Shown in pieces: positions 18,961-32,125 of a stretch of 64,000 nt of DNA; the first letter of the stretch is position 1; each line of letters begins with the position of its first letter. The DNA lies in assembly GCF_040807025.1 (NCBI RefSeq), contig NC_090944.1, positions 125,727,738 to 125,791,737 on the forward strand, written 5' to 3'. Origin of the DNA: Struthio camelus. Taxonomy: Eukaryota; Chordata; Aves; Struthioniformes; Struthionidae. The position numbers and the translations under genes were made by a program. Under the pieces are notes generated by a model. That model was not told where the DNA came from, ran no database searches, and saw only the letters and a list, made by a program, of their open reading frames with translations.

Positions 18961-21900
18961 GAAGGGTTTGCCCTCGTTTTGCTTTCCAGGACTGCCTGCT
19001 GTGAAGAGTTACTCGGCGTGGAAGAACGGTGTTTTGATCCCCAAAAGGCGGTTCGGAAGAAGCTTGTTCATAACGCGTGTGTACCTTGTGGGCTTTTACA
19101 CCTGCAGCGGTCCGGGCGCTTTGGTTAGCAACATCTCCCGGCCGCGTTGTTGTGACTTGCGGTCTGCAGGTGGTGGTCAGAAACAAAAGTCTTGTTTTCA
19201 GTCAGCAGCGTAGGGCAAGGGCAGCGGTGAGAAAGGTGAGCAGGGACCCGGCGAGCGCGGAGGTCGCTGTTTTAGATCGTTCGGCAGTGGATTGCCTCTC
19301 CCGGGCTGGGGCAAGGGTGGATGAGTCTGCAGGTTTGGAAGGTGTCACCAGTGGCACCGAAAGGGAATTATTCCGTATTACATTTATGTGCTGAACATCT
19401 TACCTGTAACTTACAGAAAATAACACTTGCTGAAAAACCTAAGTAGAGGCTCCTTCAGCATGTAATGCAGAATAAAGATTGACGTTCTTTAGCTTTTTGA
19501 CAAATTGAATCTTGCTTTGAATAACGCCCTTATAGGGACATCGATTTCAGTTTGATAGGATCTGCCTCAGGCTTGACTTTGGTGGTGGATTAAGTAAACC
19601 AGAAGAAGAAAAAGCTGATTTCAGGAAAAGGGCCTGGGTGCAAGCACACGTATTTGCTTCAGCAGCAGCAGCAGCACAGGCTCAAGTAGTGTCCGCCACC
19701 CCAGGCACCCCTCGCTCTTCACTCCCGTCCTTGTGTTACCCCTCAGGCGAGGGGGCTGCCTAGTCGCATGTGGGTCCACGCAGTGATCGAGGAACTGATC
19801 TGAGGTTAAAATAACTGTATGGGCACGGCAGGTATTTTTCATGCAGCTCGATTCCCTGAGCCCCGTTCACCCAGGGACGGCTGCGTCGGTGCGAGGGTGC
19901 GGCCAAGGGGACAACTGGAGACGCTTCAACCGAGATGAGCACCAAAGGATGCGCGTGTGGCCTGAGGACTGCCGCGTAAGGCTTCGCTCCCGACTGATCC
20001 GGCCTTTCAAATTCAGCTCTTCCTCAGGGCCAAATTCTTCGGGCACGGGGCAGCCACCCTTCCAGGAAGGGGGTGTGGGAGGGGAGGTGTTTTGGGGACT
20101 CTCTTGCCCAAAGAGGGTGATGGAAAAACGTGTTGTCACTACTCTCACTAACCCCCAGGCGGGGACCGGCCTCGGCTGTGCCGTCAGACGTGAGAACAGA
20201 GCATTGTGTTGAGGAGAGAAATGAGGGGATCCCTTCTGGGGCTGCTTCTAGGACTGCCAACACCTGAGCCTGGCGCTGAAGTAGAGGAGGGTAAAACTGG
20301 GGCAGTGCTGACCAGGAGCATGGTGGCTTCCAGCGTCAGACTTCCCATTAAGACAACTATGTTATCAATGTATATTGAAGAGGTCCTCAGGAAAGAGCAA
20401 GTCCTGCGAGCTAATAGACCTATTCCCAACTCATAAATCTGGAAATGGGCTCGCTCTTTGATCTCTGAGCACTGCTTTTGTAGGCGGTCACTGCTGTGAT
20501 ATCCTTAGGGCCGAAAGACTTCTCCGTTCCCTGGCGCTTTACAGTGTCAGAGGTGTTCCAATAACTGTCTCGTAACAGCAACTAATGTGCTTCCCCGATG
20601 GGAAAAACGACTAGAGACATTTCCCAGGCCTTAAGGCCTTCATTAGGAGACAGAGATAAGATATTTGTAGACTTTAAAAAGAAGGAAAGTCAGCTTTATT
20701 ACAGTAGAAAAAAATAACTTGTACATACTAAATTTTGTTTGTAATAGAACTTGTAAGACGAATGGTGTTTGACTGCTAGTTCTGTAACAGTTGATAGAAA
20801 GTCTGGGTTGTGCAGCTTTATAAAATAGGATACGGGTGCGTTATGACTGAATCAGGGCAATGGGCAAAACTGCCCCTGTCCTTAATACGGCCCAGTATTA
20901 CAAATAGAGACGCCAGGGTACGCGGTTCGTGCTCAGCCACTGAATTATCCATTTACAGATGATTGAGCTGTCTAGTAGCCGTTCACACAGTTAATCGTGA
21001 GGGGCTGACCCAGCTGCAGGTAGGCTTTTGTCTGCACTGAGTGGTTGCACACCTTTGATGCTGACCACTGTTTGCTTCCACTCTCCACGTCCCGGTTTCC
21101 TTTCCTGCTCTGTCTGACCAATACCAGCATTTTGACATATCTCGGTGAAAAATCCTCTTAGGCGTGCCAACAGTATGTGCTGGACCCAAAAGCACAAGCG
21201 ACTTTGAGGCAAGAGCAGAAGCCAGGAATCCTGTTTCCCGGTCCTGGTGCTCGGAGCGTTAAATACGAACTCTTCTGCTCTGTAGGAATCTGGTGGCTGC
21301 TCTTAGGTATTGGCTTGCCTTGAAAGGGACCTCAGTCTGAGAAACTTAAGAGGGACTTAGCGCTCTAATTGTAACAGATTGTGCTGTTGCATGAGATCAG
21401 AGTACGCGTCTTTCGCTGCCGCCTCCGAGGCGAGCGGGATGGCATGAAAGACAGCTCTTTGTTTCTTCTGCCAGGTTTCTCCCCTCCTAATGTTGGCACA
21501 CCTCACCACAGCTCCCGCAGAGTTGCATCCCACCAATGTGCTAGAAGTGATGCCTGCGAGGGATTGCAGCATGCCTCCTGCAGGGAGAGAAAGCGATGTG
21601 TCTGGATTCGGCAGCGTTTCCTCTCCCCGACAAGGAGTTTTGCATCCAGCTGTGCCCCCTTAATCTGACGAGGGTGTTTCCAATGCCGTGTAGGTGCCAG
21701 CACGGAGGTGGAATTGTTCTAGGTAAAGGCTGGAAGTATTTCAGGAAGTCATTCAGACTTTTGTCCCCTCCAGTTCTCTGTATTTGCTTTTATTTTTGTC
21801 CTATGAGGCAGGAAGGGGGATTTTACTTCTTGAGATGCAGAAGCTATGACACAAGTCCAAAAGGGGCTTGTTTTTGAAATGAAGATGGCTAAAATTGAGA

Positions 21901-23000
21901 TAGTTGTCCCTAAGGGAAAAGCACAAGTGGCTTTTACTACCTTGTGTAGGTGACAACGACTGCTGTCCATCTTGGAAGCTGATGACACTGCTTTTCGCTC
22001 TGTCTGTCAAGGGGGAAACTTCCTATGCTTTTGTCAGTGCTGGGCCGCTGCGCGGAGATATCTGTGCTGAGGGAGCTGTGGCATTAGGAAATGTGCACTG
22101 GTGTCTGCAATGAAAACACAGTTTTAAGCTTCAGGTGGAGAACGTGCTGTCACGTCACTGTTGACAACTGCAAGCGTTCGGCAATGAGAAGACAAGCTCT
22201 GAAACATGGAGATTTTGGAGAGGAAGGGGCTTTGGAGAGGAGCGCTCCATGTACTGGCCTGCTGTCCTTGAGCTTTTGTGTATCGAGCGGTTGAGGTTCT
22301 CTACAGCTGTTGAGGGCCACAGAGTCACCTTTTAAAGAACGCAGCTGGAGACCCTGCCTTACTTTAGGAGCTGGAGCTTGGCAGCAGTGTGACGTTCAGT
22401 CATACCTTCACTGCAAAACAGACCCAGCCCCTTGGATAACTCACACACACGAGCAGTTTTGCTGTGAACTCTGAGAGGGGGTGAGATGCCATAGATTTTG
22501 CCATGCAGTGGTGAGGTAACCCCTGGTATACCCCTTCCCCTGGTTGCGCTCCTCTCGTTTATCGCCTCACTTTGTGTCTCCGAGCCTTCTGCAGGGAGGG
22601 AGCTCTCGCACGGTGCTTAACTTGTTCCAGCAAAAATTACAAAGTAGTTTTTGTGTGTGCTCTCTTTAATGTGAATACTCTGGTGCCTGAAAATATTACT
22701 GAACTTTTTTGTAGTGCAAAGTTAGGTCTCTCTCCTCTACCTGACTAGTTTCACTGAGCTTGCCAAGGCTTGTTATCTTGGAGATCTCAATTTGTATATC
22801 AGTTTTAACTGAAATTGGCCAACAGGTTCAAAAGCTCACATTAGGATACCGCCAGACAAAGGAACAGCAGTCACACAAGCCTGGTTTCATTTTCCTTAAG
22901 AGAAGGTTTAAAAAAAGCCAAACAAAAATACATTTTTGCTATTAAGACCTAGCCTAAGTCTAAGCTCTATTGAAGAAATGATGCCTGTATAATTAATGTT
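18961..23000. other. Intergenic DNA upstream of MIXL1, proximal part
   Basis: No gene is recognised. The left edge is still CpG-rich. A short CAG run lies at about 19660-19675. Open frames here have no known domain, no splice support and often an overlapping frame on the other strand. Confidence 0.6.
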
Positions 23001-23059
23001 GGTTCTCACAAATAAAATTGATTGTGGACCAGAGACATTTTTATGGTCGCAATACTACA

Positions 23060-23300
23060 TTTGCTCTGGAGCTTTTGCTGGCATGAAAATGCCTTATAAT
23101 TTCCATCTTCTATAATGGGGCCCTAATAGCAAAAATCATTAATGCACACTAGCCTTTGGTTTTGAGGGCGTTTTTCTTTCAGCCTAAGAGGAAATCTTTG
23201 GAATGAATGCTTAATTTCCATCTAATTGCTTCTAGTTACTGAATAACTCCTCTAACAATGCTCTTTATAACCTCCAAATGCTTTTAGAGGTTTATCAGGT
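23060..23300. other. AT-rich block with homeodomain-like sites
   Basis: This segment is more AT-rich than its flanks and contains clustered TAAT cores (CATTAATG, TTAATTTCC, CTAATTGC). It has the look of a non-coding regulatory element, but that is only an impression; conservation cannot be seen from one sequence. Confidence 0.25.
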
Positions 23301-23904
23301 CTTCCCAATGCACATAAACACAGATCTATACATTGAGGCACATCCAGGCTCCTAGGTAGAGTCCTGTCTCCTGAGATCTCTCAGTGATGTTATGCTTACA
23401 ATTTAAAGTTGTTCTTTAATAATATTTATGTTTCTAGCTCTCATAGCTACAGCAAGGAAGAGCTTGAGAAGGTGACCTGCATGTTGTCCTCACTTTGATG
23501 CAGTGTGCAGATGTCCTGAGGTATGTTCCTGAGCAGTCTGAGCCACCCGACCATCTTAGCTTTTGAGCTATGTCCTCGGGAGCTCCTCGCCAGCTCCTCA
23601 CTGCACCACCAAGGCTCTTCAAAGGACCCCGCGCGTAATCCTCCACTCCGGGGGGAGTCCCAGAGCAGATCCCGGCCTCCCTGCAGACAGGGGCCAGCAG
23701 TGTAAAGAAAAGAGGAGTTAAGCTTTCCTGGTGGGCCGGGGAAATGGCTTGGGGGTGGACGGCTCCTTCTGTCTCTCGGCGGGGTGGGCTTTGGGCTTGG
23801 CTGTTCCCACCGCACATGCGTGTGTCGGGGGGGGGATCAGTAAAGGGACTTATCTGTATGAAAAGTACCACCGTGTGAGGATTGGGGACACAATGTTTTG
23901 TTGC

Positions 23905-23960
23905 GCCTAGACAAGATGACAACTTCTGTGCCTCAGCGTCACCATCTGTGAAACTACTGC
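23905..23960 (+). mobile_element. MIR-type SINE relic
   Basis: ACTTCTGTGCCTCAGCGTCA followed by CCATCTGTGAAACTACTG resembles the core region of MIR as I recall it (CTCTGTGCCTCAGTTTCC then TCATCTGTAAAATGG). It is short and diverged. Confidence 0.55.
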
Positions 23961-26789
23961 AACGTTGATATTTGTGTCTGTCCCTGACCGTCAGGCCCTC
24001 ATCCCCTGTGGGACAGGGAGAGGGGTCCCATGTTACCAGGAGGTCCGAAGGCCAACTCTGAGCCTTGCTCGGGCGATAGCGAGGCTGTCCCAGTTGACAG
24101 TAGGTGCCTGGGCACCATCCCTTTTGAGGGGCTGCCAGCGTGACCTCCTGTCCTGCCCGGCCACCTGTGCCCAAGGGATTGGGCCAAACCCCTTCCAGGG
24201 CTTTGGTGCCAGCAGTAAAAAGTACGCGATGGATGCTGTCACATCTGAGAGCTGGAGCAATGCCGTCAGAGGCTGGTGACACCAGCTACCCGTGCAGGAC
24301 GCTCCTTGTATCGCCTCGTACAGCTACAGGGCCGCTAGTTATTTCAGGTCACAAGGTATAGCTCCCGCTCTTGCCAAACAGCCCTGTGCACAGATCTGCT
24401 GTGGGGTTCACATACGTATGGCAAGTGTTTGTGTCCTTTCTGAAAGAAGACTCAGTCTTGCTTGCCTAGGATTTGATTACTTCTGTATATGTGTAATATG
24501 TTTTTTCTTTGAAAATTGAACTGCTGTTTCTCATTCTCTGATTTTAGCAACAAGAAACAAATAGTATCTTGTGACTTGAACTTTGTGCTCAGGAGGGGGA
24601 TGTGCCTTGGTAGAGTAAGGCACTTCCTGAGAGGTGCGAGACGTGACTTCAGGATCTCCTGGTACCGTTCGTGTATTCTGCTCCAAAGAGTTGATAAGAG
24701 CTTCAGACGCACAGAAAGCCTGGAAGAAAGTAGCGGTGGGGGATGCATAAGAATCTAGCAAATGCTTATGACAAGATCAAAGGGCTGCATTTGCTAGGTC
24801 TCAACAGGAGCAGATTTGGGCTGAGATGCCCGGGTTCAGAGGGGACCCAGACATAGCACAGGGGCAAGAGCAGAATATGTCTTGATTGCTGGCTCCCTAC
24901 CTTCAGAGAGAGGAAGATCAAGGAGCTGGGAGTGGAAGGAGATAAGAGCAAACGGTGGAGGTGGGGTCAGGAAGGGGCAGGAGGTAGGAAGCTATCTGGA
25001 GAGAGGAGGGGTTGGTTGGTCTAAAGCGGACGGGATATTTAGAGTTGAATTTAGATGCTATTACACCTTAGCCTGCCTTTGAGATACACTGGGCATAGCA
25101 GGATATGTGTAACTGACGGTCACTTTTGCTCCTGAAAGGAGTGGATAGTCTTACAATGACTTCTGTGGCAGCAAGCCTTAGGCTTAAACAATTCGTTGCT
25201 GCAATTTATTTTCTCTGCGCCCACCTCTCCGATCTCATGATACTATGAGAAAACTTAAAGCATCTATTTGATGAGTTCATCATGTTGCTTTGCTTAATCA
25301 TATGCTCTGAATGAAGTCTGTAGAACAGTCATACCCCATTCTTAGAGATATTTTCATCAAAGGAGGATTTTATAATAGTCATTGATCCGGGTGGTTGTGT
25401 ATCTAAAATTAGTGGACTGTGTGAACTCCCAGTAGTTTCATTAATCCTTTGCATGGGCAAAGGAAGCACTTCTGTCTTTGCAGATGAATAAAAATAAAAA
25501 ATAAGAAGAAAGGAAGATAAGAACGGAAAAGCTAAGGAAAGAGAAAAGGCCCTCTTTACCTCCTTTTTATACAGCACCTACTTGCATGGAGCCAGCCCTC
25601 CAGGATGCAGCTTGCATTTTGGGCCTGGTCGAGAAGGGCAAGATGGTATGGCATGTACCAGAGAAGCCACGTCCTGTTTAAATAGCACTGTGTAATTGAA
25701 AGAAAAGCTCCAAACAGTCCTCTCTCTGCTTTTTAAGACTCTGTGGCCTTAGGAAGCAGTGTTAAGAAATTGTTTTCTGCCATTTCTTGGTAGACTGGGG
25801 TTTTGTGGTCATATAGTAATGTGCTGCAAAAACAGTACTGCTCAAGCATCTGCTGAGGCTCCTTCGTGGAGCAGCAGATGCAGTAGTTTCTCCTGGTAGT
25901 GCCCTGTCCTGCTCTCCTGCCCAGCCTGACTGCATGCAGTAAGCTCCTAAAGCCCCGTCCTCTGCTGCATGTTCCAGTCGTCCTTCTACCCTTGCTTCAC
26001 TAATGAGAATCACTGGGTGTTTGGTTCCTGTCCTGCAGTGTTTGATATCTGTCTTAGCGCCTGAGCTGCAGAAATTAATCGATTTTATAAGAATCTCACT
26101 TTTTTCCTTCTTTCTGTTAAAGCTAATGTCTCACGGTTGTTGAGAAAATAATCCAAGTATGAAGCAAATTTTGCTGTGATGTTTCAACCCCACAAGGCAA
26201 TACAAAGAATCCGAACTTTCCTGGTAATGCCAGGTGCCTGTTAGGATGAGAACACGGATCCACTGCCTTTCTCCGTCCCCGGGGTGTCTTGTGCTGTTAA
26301 ACCTCACAAGTTTTCCTTCTCTGAGTGGTATTGACTGGAGATTTTTGCAGTTGTTTCCCTGCATTTCCCTCCTGTTGCTGCTCAGTGCCTTCCACGTGCC
26401 TAGGCTGATGCTCTGGCTTCATTCTTGCCATTCATGCTAAACGTTTCCTGTCTTCTTTCCTAGCTAGTTTCGGAGACGAGGGACTGTTCGTCTCTCATGA
26501 ATCTTGCAACAAAATCATTTTGTTTTGCTCTGGAATTTTTTTCTGGGGTTTTTCATTTCAAAGATGGTCAGACCTCTATACAGCTTGGAAGATTTTCAGC
26601 TGTAACATTTAGAAGGAAGGAGGGAAGTTTTGTCTGACTTGAAGATTTGCGGCTGATCATTAAATCAGTAGTTTCTGGTGATCAGAGCTGGGGAGTGCAG
26701 CAGTTACTATGCCATTTCATGCAGTAATTCTCTTCCATGCATGAACTGACTCATACTCCTTTGCTATTTAAAATCATGCTGAAGAAAAG

Positions 26790-26818
26790 AAAAAAAAGAA
26801 AGAAAGAAAGAAAGAAAA
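26790..26818 (+). repeat. (GAAA)n microsatellite
   Basis: An A/G tract contains about five perfect GAAA units. Confidence 0.85.
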
Positions 26819-29429
26819 TGCCATGCAAAGAAACCAGTAGGCATTATTTTGGTGGGTTATCCTGATTTTTGTAAGCCCGCAGCACAACTTGCCAGTGTCC
26901 GACTCACCCCAAAGCTCCATACATTTGCATAGAAGAGTATCTCCGTCCTCCTCCCCCACCGTCCTGCCTCCCGCAGCCCAGACAAGCAGTCCGTGACCTT
27001 CCCACACGCGGCCTCTCTCCTGCGGCAGGTCCCTGCCCCATGCCCCTGCCAGGCTGCCCGGCTCAGGCATTCCCTGACCTTCGAGGTGTGCCTCTTGTTC
27101 CCCTTTCCCCAACTTAAATGCCAGCTGTTTTTCTTTGCCATTATTCAAGCCCAGCTTCTCTGATTTTATTTCTGGGGAAGGAGGTATTTTCCTGTTTGGC
27201 TTTGGCCCCCTTCGTCAAGGGCGCATCCACGTCACCTCTTCCTTCTAATCCGCCCCGTTGTTGTCTAAAGGTGTTCCTCTCTTCCCTTTTCTTAGTAGTT
27301 GGGTCTCTTTATCTTTTAGTCCCCTAGATTCTTTCCTGTCTCTTCTGCATTTGACCAAGCTTGTCAAAGAGGGAATTTGAGACTTTCCTCCTTGACAGCT
27401 CTTCCTGTCCACCCCCGGAAGTGTTTCTGTGCCACCAGACACGTGCCAAAGAGCAAATACGTGTATTATTCTAAATGAGACAACTGCAATCCCAGATCAA
27501 GAGCGACTCCAGACAGCAGTGATCACAGTAGCTCTCTACTGCCATCTTAGCCATGACCCATGTCCTCAGGAGACCCTATTTTTCTCTTTTACTGTCATAT
27601 CTTCATATCTGGGAGGCTGCTGTAAGGTCTTTGAGGTAAGAGAAAGTGCAAGGCAGTGGGAAGAGTTCGCTGCAAGGCTGGCTGTTCAAAAAAAGCAGCG
27701 TTGCAGCACCTGTGTTTCTCCTTGCGCTCCCACCCTTTCTGCCAGCTGCTGCAACCAGCCTGGGGCTCGGCCGCCTGTGCCTAAACTGTGAGCGTAGACA
27801 AAGCCTCGATGGAAAGTTTTGAAGCGGCTGCAGTGGCTGGAACCCGCAAACCTGGACTGGATATCCTCTCCCTGAACATCCTGAATCGCAGCAGCACCTG
27901 GCTCTTTGGCATCATGCGTGTCTTGCTCAGAGCCAACAGGGCAGTGTTCACGGTACTGCTTTTATAGCATTTCAGAAAGGCTGTGTTTCTCACAAACCTT
28001 GCCAAGATGGAAATACTCGAGGTCTTCAAAAGGCAGAAGTGAGAACATAAGGAACGTCCTTAGATGACTCTCTCTTTGTCGAGCTGTCCTTCCTTCATGT
28101 GGTGTGTTCCTTATCGGATATGGCAGCAGGAATCGTGGCAGGTACAGCGCAGTGCAGGAGAAACCTGCTGGCTGTGAAAATCCTCATTTCCTGAAGCTTG
28201 AGCCTTCCTGCCTAAAGAGCTCGTCTTTGCAGCTTTTCAGGCTAATGGTGGCTGCACGGCGCCGGCTCCTGCCCGAGAGACCGGGGCAAACGCTAGCCGC
28301 GAGATGCGAGGCACCCGCGCGAGCCACCCACAGGGCAGGCTGCGCTCTTTTCTCCCCCTCACCAAGGGTCCGGCACGTCTGTGAGCACTGGCCACATGCG
28401 TTGCAAAAAAGGTGTTTGTGTTCAAGCTCTCCACAGCAGAAGTTTGTCCTTAACAGCGATCGCCACGTGCCCCCGTGAATGCCTGCGTGCCGGTTGCTGA
28501 CGGGACGGCGCGGGGAGCGCTGGCAGAGGCGCTGGGGGTCGGAGCAGGCACCCTGTGTCCCCGAGCAGGATCGGTGCCTGCTCCCGCTTGCCCCAGCCTC
28601 GTGAGGAAGGGTGGAGGCGCTGCCGCTTTCCCAGCTTCCTTCGGTTAGCCCCGGGGCTTGGGGGGAAGGCTGACTTCTGCTGTGAATTTGATTTAGGATC
28701 ATGTAATATGGCTACGCACGAATTGCTGCCGAAGACAAGGGCGCTGCAGGTCTGCCTGAGCTCTCTTTTCCCTGGCTGCGTTTCCCAGGATCCACGCAAA
28801 CTCTTGCCAGCATTTTCCCGCAGGTGCAGAAGAAGCCATGGACTGAAACACACCGGTGGAAAAAATTATTCACTTTTTCTGCACAAAAAGGGAGAGAAAC
28901 TTCTGTAAATGTCTCTCTTTTTCGGTGGATCCAAGTTGCCGTTGCTCCTTCATGCTGGCACATAAAAATTAGGAGTCGCGCAAAAAGGAGTCGCTGTCTG
29001 CTCTGTGGAGCGCTCGCAGAACAACCGTACTTCAGATATTTGCAACTCTTCTTGCTCAGTGACGTCTTGGGGCCCTTTTGGAATTGACGCCTCAGCGTGG
29101 CATGAATCGCAAGGGGAGGCTCACTGGAAAACGCCTTTGCCAGCAGCGTCTCCCGTACGCTCAGCAGGAATAAACAAGGGACATGCCAAAGGGTGCTTTG
29201 GCTGGCACCTTTCTTTTCTGTGAAATTGTGCCTCCGTTAGGCCTGTTTAGCGGTGCGCTACGTTAGCAACGTCCAAATCCTAGTGTGGATATGAGCTATG
29301 CTTGTGAAACTAGAGACGTTGCTGCTGTACTGCCCTGCTGGGCTGACAGAAGATCCTAGTGAAGATTTGGTCCTAGGCCCCCAGCGCAGGGTGGAGGGGG
29401 AAGCCCTTGCAGCAGCAGCCCACGCTGGT

Positions 29430-29510
29430 GCTGTAAGAGCAGGCCTATAGGCGCCTGCAACAGGATCCCAGGTCCCTTATAGCTGACGCTATAAGAGCGG
29501 GGCTATAGGC
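29430..29510. repeat. Imperfect 23-base duplication with embedded hairpin
   Basis: Copies at 29430-29452 and 29488-29510 match at 20 of 23 positions and share TAAGAGC and CTATAGGC. CTTATAGC (29476-29483) and GCTATAAG (29488-29495) form a perfect 8-bp inverted repeat with a 4-base loop that overlaps the second copy. Confidence 0.8.
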
Positions 29511-30437
29511 CCCCAGGCCGGAGCACCACATCAGGAGGGCAGCACCGGCACCGGGGAGAGGCCGCAGTGCACGTCGGCGTTTCTCCGTGTCACGCGTTGA
29601 GGCAGCAACTCCTTGGACGTGGGAGGGGGCAACGCAGCGCCGACCGCTCCTGCCTGCCTTGCTGGCCCGGGGCCGACTCGCTTGGCTACGGTGCATTTTC
29701 TAGCAAAGATGAGGCTTATGCTTCCTGCAGTTTTCTCTGACGGTCAAATCTTAACACCCTTTGAGACCAGTAAACAGTGACGGATTGTAAAGAGGGCTGG
29801 GACTGTACCAGGAACTCTTGCCCATGCCGTTTTTGGCACACCGTGTAACCCACGCGCAAGGAAGGCTCTCAGACTGCGGTGATGCACCGTCTCCTCGGCC
29901 TCCGCAGGCTTTCATGGCGAACACGGGCTAACGTTCGCCAGCCTTTTGACTGCAAGTCTTGTCAAGACCGTGGGTCCCTGCAATACGAAACAGAGCAGGG
30001 GAAGAGAGAGGTGTGTTAGGATCTCAGAAGAAACATAGCCAAAAGCCCAACTGTCTTCAGTCAGAGTCAAACGGGAGGTGCAATGCATGTTAAACTGTGG
30101 AAGGTGCCTCAGGAAATCCAGGCCATTCGCACAGAGTTTGTCCAGCAATGTATTAATACAGTCATTCAGAGACATGCAGGCACAGGATGGATTTAGGAGG
30201 TTTTAGGGCTAGACCTCTTCCAGACAGCATTGGTGAAATTGCTGCACTAAACCTTTCTTCAGCAGTGTTTGGGCCAATGCTATTCTGTCATACCCTAATT
30301 TGCGTATCTTGTTTCACACAGGAAGTCCCATGAGCAACATCCTTGAACGAAACTGAACGAAAAATGTCCTTGAAATAAGCCACATGGAAGAGATTCAGTT
30401 ACATAAAGTAGTCACAGCGGTTGGTCCTATTCTTATT

Positions 30438-30472
30438 TCATCACATCTGTTGTCAGCCAACAGATGTGATGA
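30438..30472. repeat. Perfect 15-bp inverted repeat (hairpin)
   Basis: TCATCACATCTGTTG (30438-30452) and CAACAGATGTGATGA (30458-30472) are exact reverse complements separated by TCAGC. Pairing stops at both outer ends. No matching element or gene is evident around it. Confidence 0.9.
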
Positions 30473-32025
30473 TGGAAAGAGAAGAGGGAATCTGGAAGGA
30501 ATTTGGCTACTTGGAGGAAAGATACTCAATTAGGATGCAATACTTCAGCGCCACAGGCTGGCGTTATTGCTAGCTGGACGGAGATGCCAAGCAGGCATAG
30601 GGAAGAAGCAAATTATCTCGCTGTAGCAGGCTGATGAATTATGTAGCTTTTTACATGCTATAGTAACCTGAGTGAGTCTGTGGACCGTTGCAGTTTGGGC
30701 TATGCTGGCCCAAATTCATTCCTCTGTCCCCAAAGCTCCTCTGTTAGCTACAGAGGTTGTGGAGGTGGCGAGGAACAGGCAGGCGTTGCGCTTGTCCCCG
30801 GCTTCGAGCAGCGTCACAGCTGCAGCAGCGGTAACAGTGGAAGGCAGCAACTGTGGTTTTTAGCCTCATGTGGTCTGGACACTCATCCGTGAGGAGCTAG
30901 CGAAGCTGCCCGCTTGCTAGGCCACACCAGCCGTCACTCACTGCTGACCTGAACCAGGTTTGAAGGCTGGGTCCAGAGATGAATAGTTTCACTCCTGTCG
31001 TTATTCTCCCGAGGCTGTTGGTCTTCCTGAAGAAGCCTTTCAGCAGCGCTCCTCAGAATGGATGCGGGGCAAGGGACACGTTCCCGTGCTTTTACTGCCG
31101 CTCTGGCGTTGCGTGGTTTCCTGTGAGCCTCCTTCCTCCCAGCAATGCATGACTTCAGGGCTGCATAGTCTGGGTGGAATGTGTTTTAAAGCGAGACTCT
31201 ATTTAGCCATGATGTCAACTGCAGCCAACTATAAAAAGCTCAGTAACGCTCTCTGAAAGTGTAACAGCTGCTGCTCTGCACAGTCTCTGGTGTATTACCA
31301 GTTCGCCCTGTTTCATGTGCGCACAACCAAAATAAAATACTATAGCAATCATCTTCTTATATAGTTCAAGGAATTGGGGACATAAACTCTCCAGAGACTA
31401 GGAGGAATTCAAGGTTAACCAAACTGGGTAATTTTACACAGTTTGTTAACCAAAAAGGTAATTTTATCCAGATGTACGATATAGCCTGATTGTTACCTGC
31501 CACCTGACTGCATGGTATTAGCAATTCCTACATAATGGTGACAGACCAACAAATGTTTCCTTTGGACAGTTTTGCTAGATGTTATTAACACACAGTTATA
31601 AACTGAGCTCTTGGCTGTACTGCACGGGAGAAGTCCAACAATATATTACCTCATATGTAAAACATATTTTTGTCCTTAACTGGACATGGCCACGTATGTT
31701 TGAAGGCACACTAACCGGGCCCAGACTTCCCCTAAAAGCGGAGGAATTGATTCAGAAAACAGGATCTGTTAAGCTACAGTGAACAGCCAAGGTTAATGAA
31801 TGTGGAACTGTGCTGGTAAACACGTTCCACAGCGGTAGCTGGAGACGTGGTCTTGGCCAGGTCTCTGATTAAGCAGAGCATCTCTAGGCAGATGCTATAG
31901 TAAAGTCGACGCTTTTATTGAAGCTGAACAATACACATTTAGTATTAATGCTTGCCTTTCACCTTGTGGGCTTGCTTTTGTTGAGGACCTTGATACCTTT
32001 TCCCAGGGTGAGCGTCTCTGCTTTA

Positions 32026-32125
32026 CTGAAATGCAGGAAGGTTAAGTGACCTGCCCACAGTTAGGCACAAGTCAGCGAGCGGCAGAGGAAGAACCAGAGC
32101 CTGGCTGTCCTGGCTCTCCTTTCGC
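32026..32125 (-). mobile_element. MIR-type SINE relic (antisense)
   Basis: AGGTTAAGTGACCTGCCCAC, then AAGTCAGCGAGCGGCAGAGG and AACCAGAGCC, match the reverse complement of the MIR core as I recall it (AGGTTAAGTAACTTGCCCA, AGTAAGTGGCAGAGCC, AACCCAGGC). This is one of the clearest old SINE fragments in the window. Confidence 0.75.

Noticed and set aside
19840-19870. tRNA-like B box (CTCGATTCCC)
   Set aside because: No cloverleaf, A box or anticodon arm could be laid out around it.
23434-24282. 282-codon open frame on the minus strand in the intergenic span
   Set aside because: No recognised domain, other open frames on both strands overlap it, it contains the MIR relic, and there is no promoter or splice context.
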